From positions 124,001 through 188,000 of the forward strand of contig NZ_WCHR01000017.1 of assembly GCF_008973825.1 (NCBI RefSeq): a stretch of 64,000 nt of DNA, read 5' to 3'. Both the position numbers and the translations under genes were made by a program. The notes under the pieces were generated by a model. It searched no databases. It was not told the origin of the DNA and saw nothing but the letters and a program-made list of their open reading frames with translations. Shown here in pieces: positions 38,429-47,558 of this stretch (the stretch's first letter is position 1; every line of letters starts with the position of its first letter). The DNA comes from Gemmobacter serpentinus (lineage in GTDB: Bacteria > Pseudomonadota > Alphaproteobacteria > Rhodobacterales > Rhodobacteraceae).

Positions 38429-39042
38429 GGGATCCGGGCACCGATGGGGTGATGATCGACATCGTCGATGACGAGGAGACGATCCGCGATGCGCTGTCCT
38501 TTCTGCTGGCTTCACGCGGGCTTGGGGCGCGGGGCTGGGCCTCTGGCGAGGAGTTTCTGGCGGCCCAACCGCTGGAGGATGGTGCCTGTGTCATTCTGGA
38601 TGTGCGGATGGGTGGGCTGTCTGGCCCCGAAGTGTTCGAACGGCTGCGCGCGATGGGCAGGCTTGTGCCGGTGATCTTTCTGACCGGCCATGCCGATGTG
38701 CCGGTCGCGGTGCAGACGCTTAAGGCAGGCGCCTTTGATTTCGTGGAAAAGCCCTTCAACGACAACCAGATCGTCGATCTGGCGCTGCGCGCCATCGAGG
38801 CGCATCGGCTGGCCGAGGCATCAGCCGCGGTGCGGCGCGATCTGGCGGCGCGGCGGGCAACCCTGTCCGCACGTGAGGATGAGGTGATGCGCGCCATGCT
38901 GAGCGGGGCCCTGAACAAGCAGATCGCCGATCAGCTGGGCATTGCCATACGCACGGTCGAGGTGCATCGCGGCCGGGTGCTGGCCAAGATGGGTGTGCGC
39001 AACGCGATCGAACTGGCCGCCATGCTGGGCGGCGAAAGCTAA
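38425..39042 (+). CDS. dctR: FixJ/DctR-type response regulator
   Basis: 205-residue two-domain regulator. The receiver domain has acidic pocket IVDDEET and phospho-acceptor Asp in VILDVRMGG (about residue 60), with Thr in FLTGHADVPV and Lys in FVEKPFN. The C-terminal LuxR-type HTH reads LNKQIADQLGIAIRTVEVHR. This FixJ-like architecture matches R. capsulatus DctR rather than the NtrC-like DctD of rhizobia. Its ATG overlaps the dctS stop (ATGA). The expected target is the divergent dctP promoter. Confidence 0.92.
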   Translation: MRDPGTDGVMIDIVDDEETIRDALSFLLASRGLGARGWASGEEFLAAQPLEDGACVILDVRMGGLSGPEVFERLRAMGRLVPVIFLTGHADVPVAVQTLKAGAFDFVEKPFNDNQIVDLALRAIEAHRLAEASAAVRRDLAARRATLSAREDEVMRAMLSGALNKQIADQLGIAIRTVEVHRGRVLAKMGVRNAIELAAMLGGES

Positions 39043-39048
39043 GTGCCA

Positions 39049-39069
39049 CGGATTTTCGTCGAAAATCCG
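39049..39069. repeat. 21-bp perfect palindrome (copy 2)
   Basis: Arms CGGATTTTCG and CGAAAATCCG around T, identical over all 21 bp to the copy at 29215-29235. It begins 7 nt after the dctR stop, so it may function as a transcript end. Confidence 0.9.
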
Positions 39070-39076
39070 CAAGTCA

Positions 39077-39097
39077 CGAAAATTCGACGAATTTTCG
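39077..39097. repeat. 21-bp palindrome, variant sequence
   Basis: Arms CGAAAATTCG and CGAATTTTCG around a central A. It has the same 10+1+10 geometry as the copy 8 nt to its left and shares the TTCG/CGAA core. Confidence 0.85.
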
Positions 39098-39123
39098 GCC
39101 TTCAAGGCTGTGGTCATTCAAGC

Positions 39124-39149
39124 AAAAGGCCCGGGGCTTCCCCCGGGCC
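39124..39149 (-). terminator. Rho-independent terminator of efp
   Basis: GGCCCGGGG / CCCCGGGCC 9-bp stem with loop CTTC. On the minus strand it is followed by TTTTGCTT, 25 nt after the efp stop. Confidence 0.92.
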
Positions 39150-39173
39150 TATGTCGCAAGACGTGATCAAGGA

Positions 39174-39743
39174 TCATTCCTTGAAGCGTTCCACATAGGA
39201 ATTGTCTTCGGTGTTGATCACGATCTTGGTGCCCGATCCGATATGCGGCGGCACCATGACGCGCAGACCGCTATCGGTCATCGCGGGCTTGTAGGACGAG
39301 GAGGCGGTCTGCCCCTTCACCACCGGCTCGGTCTCGGTGATCTCCACCACGATCTTTTGCGGGAATTCGATGGCAATGGCATTGCCCTCAAAGGTTTTCA
39401 CCCAGCAGCGCATACCTTCCTGCAGATAGACCTTGTTGTCGCCAACGACATCGGCACCCACCACGATCTGCTCATAGGTCTGCGGCTCCATGAAGTGATA
39501 GCCTTCGCCATCTTCATAGAGGAAATCATATTCATATTCGTCGACATGGGCGCGTTCGACCTGCTCGGTCGTGCGCCAGCGCTCCGACACCTTCACCCCG
39601 TCCGAAATGCGGCGCATATCGACCTGGGTCACCGGGGTGCCTTTGCCGGGATGGACGTTTTCGACGATGAGAATGGCATAGAGGCGGCCGTCGATATCGA
39701 CGACATTGCCTTTGCGCAGGCTGGAGGCGATGACTTTGACCAC
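39174..39743 (-). CDS. efp: Elongation factor P
   Basis: 189-residue EF-P that relieves ribosome stalling at polyproline. GTG start at 39743 gives the family start [20 protein letters not shown]. The KOW-like domain I carries the modifiable Lys in the [11 protein letters not shown] loop. Domains II and III follow and end [19 protein letters not shown]. The divergent neighbour is epmA, whose product would attach beta-lysine or lysine to that residue. Confidence 0.97.
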   Translation of the reverse strand: MVKVIASSLRKGNVVDIDGRLYAILIVENVHPGKGTPVTQVDMRRISDGVKVSERWRTTEQVERAHVDEYEYDFLYEDGEGYHFMEPQTYEQIVVGADVVGDNKVYLQEGMRCWVKTFEGNAIAIEFPQKIVVEITETEPVVKGQTASSSYKPAMTDSGLRVMVPPHIGSGTKIVINTEDNSYVERFKE

Positions 39744-39858
39744 GGAACAATCCTTGTTTATGTCGTGTCGCATCGGGTGAGGGCTTGGCCTGAACCCATG
39801 CGCGATTGCGCCGCTCTTAGCGGGAAGCGCGTATGATTTCCAGCCAAAAGAGGCGCAA

Positions 39859-40902
39859 ATGACCGGATCGACAGTGGAGTGGTGGAGACCCGAGATCCAT
39901 GAGGGCAGGCGGCCCGCGCTTCTGGCCCGCAACCGCATCCAGGGCGCGATCCGGCTTTGGCTGGCACAGAACGATTTTCTGGAGGTCGATCCAGCCGCCC
40001 TTCAGGTCAGTCCCGGCAATGAGGCGCATCTGCATGGCTTTGCGACCGAAATGATCGGCCATGACGGGCAGGTGCGGCGGATGTATCTGCACACTTCGCC
40101 GGAATTTGCGATGAAGAAGCTGCTGGCGGCGGGCGAGACGCGGATCGCGAGCTTTGCGCACGTCTGGCGCAACCGCGAGCGCGGGCAGCGCCACAGCCCC
40201 GAATTCACCATGATGGAATGGTATCGCGTCGGCGAGGATTACACGGTGCTGATGCGCGATTGCGCCGACCTCATGCGCCTTGCGGCCGAACAGGCGGGCA
40301 CGAAACAGCTGCGCTACCGCGATGCGGTTTGTGATCCGTTTGCCGAACCTGAGCGCCTGTCGGTGGCCGAGGCCTTCAGCCGCTTTGCCGGGATCGACCT
40401 GCTGGCCACGATGGACGGGCAGGGCGAACCTGACGCGGTTTTGCTCGCCGCGCAAATGGATCAGGTGGGCATCCGTCGCGCGGCGGATGATACATGGTCC
40501 GACATGCTGAGCCGCGTTCTGGTCGAAAAGGTCGAACCCCATCTGGGCCATGGCGTGCCGACCATTCTGGATCTTTACCCTTCGGCCGAGGCCGCCCTTG
40601 CGCGGCGCGCGCCGGATGATCCTCGGGTGGCCGAACGGTTCGAGCTTTACGCCTGCGGGGTGGAACTGGCCAACGGCTTTGGCGAATTGACCAACCCGCA
40701 GGAACAACGTCGCCGCTTCGCTCTGGAAATGGATGAAAAGCAGCGCGTCTATGGGGAACGCTATCCGCTGGACGAGGATTTTCTGGCAGCCCTTGCCCTG
40801 ATGCCTGCGGCCAGCGGCATCGCGCTCGGATTTGACCGGCTGGTGATGCTGGCGACCCATGCGCCGGGGCTTGACCATGTGATCTGGACTCCGGTTGCGT
40901 AA
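39859..40902 (+). CDS. epmA: EF-P--lysine ligase EpmA (PoxA/GenX)
   Basis: 347-residue truncated class II lysyl-tRNA synthetase paralogue that ligates lysine (beta-lysine) to EF-P. It lacks the anticodon-binding domain, as the family does. Class II motif 2 is [20 protein letters not shown], and motif 3 is [16 protein letters not shown]. The substrate pocket segment [17 protein letters not shown] matches LysRS-like enzymes. Divergent from efp across 115 nt. The aminomutase epmB is not adjacent, so whether beta-lysine or alpha-lysine is attached cannot be told here. Confidence 0.95.
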   Translation: MTGSTVEWWRPEIHEGRRPALLARNRIQGAIRLWLAQNDFLEVDPAALQVSPGNEAHLHGFATEMIGHDGQVRRMYLHTSPEFAMKKLLAAGETRIASFAHVWRNRERGQRHSPEFTMMEWYRVGEDYTVLMRDCADLMRLAAEQAGTKQLRYRDAVCDPFAEPERLSVAEAFSRFAGIDLLATMDGQGEPDAVLLAAQMDQVGIRRAADDTWSDMLSRVLVEKVEPHLGHGVPTILDLYPSAEAALARRAPDDPRVAERFELYACGVELANGFGELTNPQEQRRRFALEMDEKQRVYGERYPLDEDFLAALALMPAASGIALGFDRLVMLATHAPGLDHVIWTPVA

Positions 40903-40993
40903 ATATATGCGCAACCTCTGGTATTGGCCGCGCATTGCCCCTATCTTCGCCTGATCCTGCCGGCCCGGCCCGGTGCTTCCCCCTGAAAGTCAG

Positions 40994-42274
40994 ATGTATC
41001 TTGAAATCGCGATTGTCGTCCTGCTCACCCTGGTGAACGGAGGCTTGGCGATGTCCGAACTTGCCATTGTCTCGGCGCGCACGGCGCGCCTCAAGGTTAT
41101 GGCGGACAAGGGATCGAGTGGCGCACGCATCGCCATGGGGCTTGCCGAAAACCCGGGCCGCTTCCTGTCTTCGGTGCAGATCGGCATCACGCTGGTCGGC
41201 GTCTTGTCGGGGGCCTTTTCGGGGGCCACGCTTGGTGCGCGTCTGGTGGATACGCTGATGGCCTCGGGCGTCTCGCCTGCCCTGGCGCAGCCTCTCGGCG
41301 TGGGTTCGGTCGTTGTTGCCATCACCTATCTGTCGCTGATCGTCGGGGAACTGGTGCCCAAGCAGATCGCGCTGCGTGCGCCAGAGGCGACGGCGGCCCG
41401 CGTGGCCCCGGTCATGCTGTGGATCGCGCGCCTGGCCGCGCCGCTGGTCTGGCTGCTGGATGTGTCGGGCAAGACGGTGCTGCGGATCCTGGGCCAGTCG
41501 GGTGACAGTGGCAATGCGATGTCCGACGAAGAGGTCAAGCTGGTCATTGCCGAGGCTGAAAGCGCCGGGGTGATGGAACGGGGAGAGACCGCGATGATCG
41601 CAGGCGTCATGCGCATCGCCGACCGTTCGGCGCGCGGCTTGATGACGCCGCGCCACGAGGTGGAATCGGTCGATGTATCCGATACCGCCGCCGCCGTGAT
41701 CCGCCTGTTCCGCGACAGCCGCCATTCGCGCCTGACACTGACCGATGGCGGACCGGATATGGTGATCGGGGTGCTGCACGCCCGCGACTTCCTGGGGCTT
41801 GGGGCCTCGCCGCGCGGCACGGTGGATCTGCGGGCGCTGATGATCGAGGCGCCGGTGGTTCATGAGGGCCTTGGGGCGCTAGAGGTGATCGAGGCGCTGC
41901 GCCGCTCGCCCGCGCATATGCTGCTGGTCTTTGATGAATACGGCCATTTCGAGGGTGTCATCACCCCCATGGATGTGCTTGAGGCGATCACCGGAACCTT
42001 CGATGACGTGGCCGATGATGAGCCCAAGGTCGTGGAGCGCGAGGATGGATCCTTCCTGATCGCGGGATGGATGCCGGTCGATGAATTTGCCGATCATCTG
42101 GGGCTGACGCTGCGTGCGGATGCCGATTTCGAAACCGTCGCGGGCTTCGTGCTGGATGTGGCGGGCGAGTTGCCGCAGGTCGGCCAGTCGGTCACCGAAC
42201 AGGGCTGGCGCATCGAGGTGGTCGATCTGGACGGGCGTCGCATCGACAAGGTGCTGGTCTCGCGCGTCAGCTGA
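40994..42274 (+). CDS. CNNM/CorC/HlyC-family membrane protein (DUF21-CBS-CorC_HlyC)
   Basis: 426-residue protein. The N-terminal DUF21 membrane domain has about four helices (YLEIAIVVLLTLVNGGLAMS onwards, to about residue 180). A CBS pair follows (GLMTPRHEVESVDVSDTAAA and APVVHEGLGALEVIEAL), then a C-terminal CorC_HlyC domain (LRADADFETVAGFVLDVAGE). Family members are linked to Mg2+/Co2+ efflux; the haemolysin label is historical. Start at 40994 (MYLEIAI). Closed by a strong terminator at 42318. Confidence 0.92.
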   Translation: MYLEIAIVVLLTLVNGGLAMSELAIVSARTARLKVMADKGSSGARIAMGLAENPGRFLSSVQIGITLVGVLSGAFSGATLGARLVDTLMASGVSPALAQPLGVGSVVVAITYLSLIVGELVPKQIALRAPEATAARVAPVMLWIARLAAPLVWLLDVSGKTVLRILGQSGDSGNAMSDEEVKLVIAEAESAGVMERGETAMIAGVMRIADRSARGLMTPRHEVESVDVSDTAAAVIRLFRDSRHSRLTLTDGGPDMVIGVLHARDFLGLGASPRGTVDLRALMIEAPVVHEGLGALEVIEALRRSPAHMLLVFDEYGHFEGVITPMDVLEAITGTFDDVADDEPKVVEREDGSFLIAGWMPVDEFADHLGLTLRADADFETVAGFVLDVAGELPQVGQSVTEQGWRIEVVDLDGRRIDKVLVSRVS

Positions 42275-43657
<1,383 letters not shown>

Positions 43658-43684
43658 GCCCCCCTGATCTGTCTGAAACGCCTG

Positions 43685-43716
43685 AACCCCGGCCGCAAGG
43701 CCGGGGTTCTTCTTTT
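43685..43716 (+). terminator. Rho-independent terminator of takP
   Basis: AACCCCGGCC / GGCCGGGGTT 10-bp stem with loop GCAA, then CTTCTTTT, about 28 nt after the stop. Confidence 0.93.
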
Positions 43717-43796
43717 ATCGCTGCCGCAAGCGGGCGTGGTTTGGCACCCGGTTCCCAAGAGGGGGGTGCGGCAGCCCTTGCCCCCGGGGCGCAAGG

Positions 43797-43826
43797 AAAA
43801 GGCCCCTCCGACTGGAGGGGCCTTTT
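43797..43826 (-). terminator. Rho-independent terminator of takQM
   Basis: GGCCCCTCC / GGAGGGGCC 9-bp stem with loop GACT, flanked by A4 and T4. It can act on either strand and lies 20 nt after the takM stop. Confidence 0.92.
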
Positions 43827-43845
43827 GGCTTCATACCGTACCGGC

Positions 43846-45669
43846 TCAGTTCGCCGGTTGCCCGAGGTTGGGTTGACCAAGGTTCGGCTGGCCAAGGCTG
43901 GGCTGGCCAAGGTTCGGTTGACCGGGTTCAGGGGCCGGGGCACCACCAAGATTTGGCTGACCCAGACCACCGCCCAGATTGCCGGGCTGACCCAAGCCGC
44001 CGGGCTGGCCGAGCCCGCCACCCAAGCCGCCGCCACCCAATCCGCCGCCGCCAAGTGACGGCATCTGGGGCAGGGTGATCGTCACATTCGATGTGTCGAC
44101 CGGCGGCCCCTTGTAATGCATCACCATGGATGGGAAGGCGATCACCACCACGACCATGATGAGCTGGATCACCACGAAGGGCACGGCCCCCCAATAGATC
44201 TGGCCCGTGGTCACCGGCTCGGTCCTGCGGCCGGTCACTTTGTCGATGAAGGCCGATTTCGGCGCAACCGATCGCAGGAAGAACAGCGCAAAGCCGAAGG
44301 GCGGGTGCATGAAAGAGGTCTGCATGTTCACGCCCAGAATGACCCCCAGCCAGATCAGATCGATGCCAAGCGCCTCGGCAGGGGCCACCAGCAAGGGCAC
44401 GATGATGAAGGCCAGCTCGAAGAAGTCGAGGAAGAAGGCCAGCAGGAAGACGAGGATCGAGACCACGATCAGGAAGCCGGTCTCGCCGCCGGGCAAGGAT
44501 GTCAGCAGATGTTCGACCCAGAGATGGCCGTTCACCCCGTAGAAGGTCAGCGAGAAGACCCGCGCGCCCAGCAGGATGAACATCACAAAGGCCGAAAGCC
44601 GGGTGGTGGCGGTCAGCGCCTGGCTGATGACGCCATAGTTCAACCGGCCCTTCATGCCCGCCAGGAACAATGACCCGACTGCCCCCATCGCGCCGCCCTC
44701 GGTGGGGGTGGCGATGCCGAGGAAGATCGTGCCCAACACAAGGAAGATCAGCGCCAGCGGCGGGATCAGCACGATGATGACCTGCTGTGCCAGCCGCGAC
44801 ATCACGCCGGTTTTCAATCCGCGATCTAGCAATGCCAGCACATAGATCACCAGCACCCCGACCGTGAAGCCAAGGATATCGGCATTGCTGCCCTGCGTCG
44901 GATAGAGCCAGACATGTGCGCCATAGGAAATGGCACCGCACAGCACCAGCGCCACCAGAAGCGAGGTGACGCCAGAGCCGAGCGTGCGTGCCTCGGGCGG
45001 CAGGGCCGGCATGGAATTCGGACGCAGGATCGACATGATCAGGACGTAGGCCATGTAGAAGCCCGTCAGGACGAGGCCGGGGATCATCGCGCCTGCATAC
45101 ATATCGCCCACCGACCGGCCAAGCTGGTCTGCCAGCACGATCAGCACGAGACTGGGCGGGATAATCTGGGCCAAGGTGCCAGAGGCGGCAATCACCCCCG
45201 ACGCTAAGCTGCGGTCATAGCCATAACGCAGCATGATCGGCAAGGAGATCAGGCCCATGGCGATGACGCTTGCGGCAACGACACCCGTGGTGGCCGCAAG
45301 CAGCGCGCCCACGATGATCACGGCGTAGGCCAGGCCACCCCGGATCGGCCCGAACAGCTGACCGATCGTGTCCAGCAGATCCTCCGCCATGCCGGAGCGT
45401 TCCAGCACGATGCCCATGAAGGTGAAGAAGGGTATGGCCAGCAATGTCTCATTCGACAATACCCCCCATAGCCTGTTGGGCATTGTATTGAGCAAGGGCC
45501 AGCTGAGGTTGATCGCCCCATCTGAAGCCGGTGCAAGCCAGACCCCGATGACGAAGAACAACAACCCGTTTGCCGCCAGTGAGAAGGCCACCGGATAACC
45601 CATAAGCAGGAACACGATCAGCGACAGGAACATGATCGGCGCGAGATTGAGCGCAATGAATTCGATCAT
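43846..45669 (-). CDS. takM: TRAP transporter large permease TakM/DctM, with repetitive C-terminal tail
   Basis: 607-residue, about 12-14-helix permease of the TRAP family, unusually long. Core motifs: FTFMGIVLERSGMAEDLLDT, then GVVAASVIAMGLISLPIML, and the late LGVILGVNMQTSFMHPPFGF. A central extra segment with two helices is typical of the long 2-oxoacid subfamily. After the last helix (about residue 535), a tail of about 70 residues is low complexity: Gly-rich, then repeated GQPNL/GQPSL pentapeptides. Overlaps takQ (upstream gene) by 4 nt. The likely receptor is TakP, convergent at 42560. Confidence 0.93.
   Translation of the reverse strand: MIEFIALNLAPIMFLSLIVFLLMGYPVAFSLAANGLLFFVIGVWLAPASDGAINLSWPLLNTMPNRLWGVLSNETLLAIPFFTFMGIVLERSGMAEDLLDTIGQLFGPIRGGLAYAVIIVGALLAATTGVVAASVIAMGLISLPIMLRYGYDRSLASGVIAASGTLAQIIPPSLVLIVLADQLGRSVGDMYAGAMIPGLVLTGFYMAYVLIMSILRPNSMPALPPEARTLGSGVTSLLVALVLCGAISYGAHVWLYPTQGSNADILGFTVGVLVIYVLALLDRGLKTGVMSRLAQQVIIVLIPPLALIFLVLGTIFLGIATPTEGGAMGAVGSLFLAGMKGRLNYGVISQALTATTRLSAFVMFILLGARVFSLTFYGVNGHLWVEHLLTSLPGGETGFLIVVSILVFLLAFFLDFFELAFIIVPLLVAPAEALGIDLIWLGVILGVNMQTSFMHPPFGFALFFLRSVAPKSAFIDKVTGRRTEPVTTGQIYWGAVPFVVIQLIMVVVVIAFPSMVMHYKGPPVDTSNVTITLPQMPSLGGGGLGGGGLGGGLGQPGGLGQPGNLGGGLGQPNLGGAPAPEPGQPNLGQPSLGQPNLGQPNLGQPAN
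43849..44055 (-). repeat. Pentapeptide-encoding 15-bp repeats in the takM 3' end
   Basis: Near-identical 15-18-bp units (type TTGGCCAGCCGAACC on the minus strand) encode LGQPN/LGQPS repeats, preceded by GGGLGGG-type units, up to the takM stop. Confidence 0.85.
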
Positions 45670-46250
45670 TTCGAAAGCTCCTCCTTCAGCGCCTCACCCT
45701 CGGCCTCGGCCGCGGCATGGGCAGAAACGAAGGGGTTGGGATCCTCGATCACGCCGCGCATCACGGCGACTTTCTTGATGATCTCTGACACGCCCTGCAG
45801 CCAGAGCAGCGAAAAGCCGATCAGCAGCAGCGCCTTGGCGGGCCAGATCGTCAGGCCACCCGCATTGGTCGACACCTCGCCCGAGGTATAGGACCGCCAG
45901 ACCCATGGCACGAAATACCAGATCATCAGCGTGACGAAGGGCATCAGGAACAGCAGGTGTCCCAACAGGTCGATCCAGTGCTGTTTCGGGCGCGACCACA
46001 ATCCGTAGACGATGTCGATGCGCACATGTTCGTTCTGTTTCAGCGTATAGGCCGCCGCAAGCAGAAAGGCCGCGCCGAACAGATACCATTGCAGCTCAAG
46101 CCAGGAATTTGATGAGGTGTGGAATATCTTTCTGATTATGGCATTGCCCGCACTGACCAGCACCGCGATGAAGATAAGCCAGGCGACCGCCTTGCCGATG
46201 ATCTCATTCATGCGATCGATCCCGGAGGAGACCGCAAGCAGTGGTTTCAT
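45666..46250 (-). CDS. takQ: TRAP transporter small permease TakQ/DctQ
   Basis: 194-residue four-helix membrane protein. TM1 VAWLIFIAVLVSAGNAII, then LQWYLFGAAFLLAAAYTLKQNEH, the family's NEHVRIDIVYG motif, and two further helices. Hydrophilic acidic C-terminus (AAAEAEGEALKEELSK). ATGA overlap with takM gives the standard QM pair. The promoter should be in the roughly 270-nt region shared divergently with cysK. Confidence 0.93.
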   Translation of the reverse strand: MKPLLAVSSGIDRMNEIIGKAVAWLIFIAVLVSAGNAIIRKIFHTSSNSWLELQWYLFGAAFLLAAAYTLKQNEHVRIDIVYGLWSRPKQHWIDLLGHLLFLMPFVTLMIWYFVPWVWRSYTSGEVSTNAGGLTIWPAKALLLIGFSLLWLQGVSEIIKKVAVMRGVIEDPNPFVSAHAAAEAEGEALKEELSK

Positions 46251-46523
46251 GTATGTAACCCCCGTAATTGGCGCTTTGTTTGCGCGCTTCGTGGTTTTGG
46301 CAAGGACGCGACACGCAGTTCTGCCCGGTTTCCCGAGATGCCGTTCCTCCCCAGAATCTTTTCAAGGATTTTTTACCGGAAACCAAGTGGAACCTGAGGG
46401 AATGCGTCTTGTTCGGCATGGGCCGCGTCGGAACGGGGGGCTGTGCCTTGAGTTCCGTCCCGGCTGGTCCTAGAACTTGCACAAGTGCCAAGCCCGCGGC
46501 GAAGTGACAGAAGGATGCCTCCC

Positions 46524-47558
46524 ATGCCCGTCTATAGCGATCTTGCCAGCTCCATCGGTCATACGCCGCTGATCCGCCTGCGCAAAGCCAGCGAGATCAC
46601 GGGGTGCGAGATTCTGGGCAAGGCCGAGTTTCTGAATCCCGGCCAGTCGATCAAGGATCGCGCGGCGCTTTACATCATCAAGGATGCGGTGGCGAAGGGC
46701 CTGCTGAAACCCGGCGGCACGATTGTCGAAGGCACGGCGGGCAATACCGGCATCGGTCTGGCGCTGGTTGGTGCCTCGATGGGATTCCGCACGGTGATCG
46801 TGATCCCGGAAACCCAGAGCCAGGAAAAGAAGGACATGCTGCGCCTTGCGGGCGCAGAGCTGGTTCAGGTGCCGGCGGCCCCTTACAAGAACCCCAACAA
46901 TTATGTGCGCTATTCCGGTCGTCTGGCCGCAGAGCTGGCGAAGACCGAGCCCAATGGCGCGATCTGGGCCAATCAGTTCGACAATACGGCCAACCGTCAG
47001 GCCCATATCGAGACCACCGGCCCCGAGATCTGGGAACAGACCGGCGGCAAGGTCGATGGCTTCATCTGCGCCGTGGGCTCGGGCGGCACGCTGGCGGGTG
47101 TCGGCATGGCGTTGCAGCCCAAGGGCGTGAAGGTCGGTCTGGCCGACCCGGAAGGGGCGGCGCTGCACAGCTTCTATACCGAAGGCAAGTTTGACGCGCC
47201 GGGCTCCTCGATCACCGAGGGCATCGGTCAGGGCCGCATCACCGCGAACCTTGAAGGCTTTACCCCCGATTTCAGCTATCGCATCACCGATGCCGAGGCG
47301 CTGCCGATCGTCTTTGATCTGCTGTCGGAAGAGGGCCTGTGCCTTGGTGGATCTTCGGGCGTGAATGTGGCGGGCGCGATCCGCATGGCGCGCGAGATGG
47401 GGCCGGGCCATACCATTGTCACGGTGCTTTGCGATTACGGCACGCGCTATCAGTCCAAATTGTTCAACCCGGAGTTTCTGCGCGACAAGGGGCTGCCGGT
47501 CCCGGAATGGCTGGCCCGCGGGGCGCGCGCGATCCCCGAGGCCTATGCCGACGCATGA
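46524..47558 (+). CDS. cysK: Cysteine synthase A (O-acetylserine sulfhydrylase)
   Basis: 344-residue PLP enzyme converting O-acetylserine and sulfide to cysteine. PLP-Lys in NPGQSIKDRAALYII, substrate loop EGTAGNTGIGLALVG (TSGNT-type), PLP phosphate loop GSGGTLAGVG, and C-terminal LGGSSGVNVAGAIRMA. Start at 46524 (MPVYSDLASSIGHTPLIRLR), because AGAAGG lies 9 nt upstream; the earlier ATG at 46515 abuts that SD. Its stop overlaps the start of the mscS-like gene (ATGA). The C-terminus is slightly longer than in enteric CysK. Confidence 0.95.
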   Translation: MPVYSDLASSIGHTPLIRLRKASEITGCEILGKAEFLNPGQSIKDRAALYIIKDAVAKGLLKPGGTIVEGTAGNTGIGLALVGASMGFRTVIVIPETQSQEKKDMLRLAGAELVQVPAAPYKNPNNYVRYSGRLAAELAKTEPNGAIWANQFDNTANRQAHIETTGPEIWEQTGGKVDGFICAVGSGGTLAGVGMALQPKGVKVGLADPEGAALHSFYTEGKFDAPGSSITEGIGQGRITANLEGFTPDFSYRITDAEALPIVFDLLSEEGLCLGGSSGVNVAGAIRMAREMGPGHTIVTVLCDYGTRYQSKLFNPEFLRDKGLPVPEWLARGARAIPEAYADA

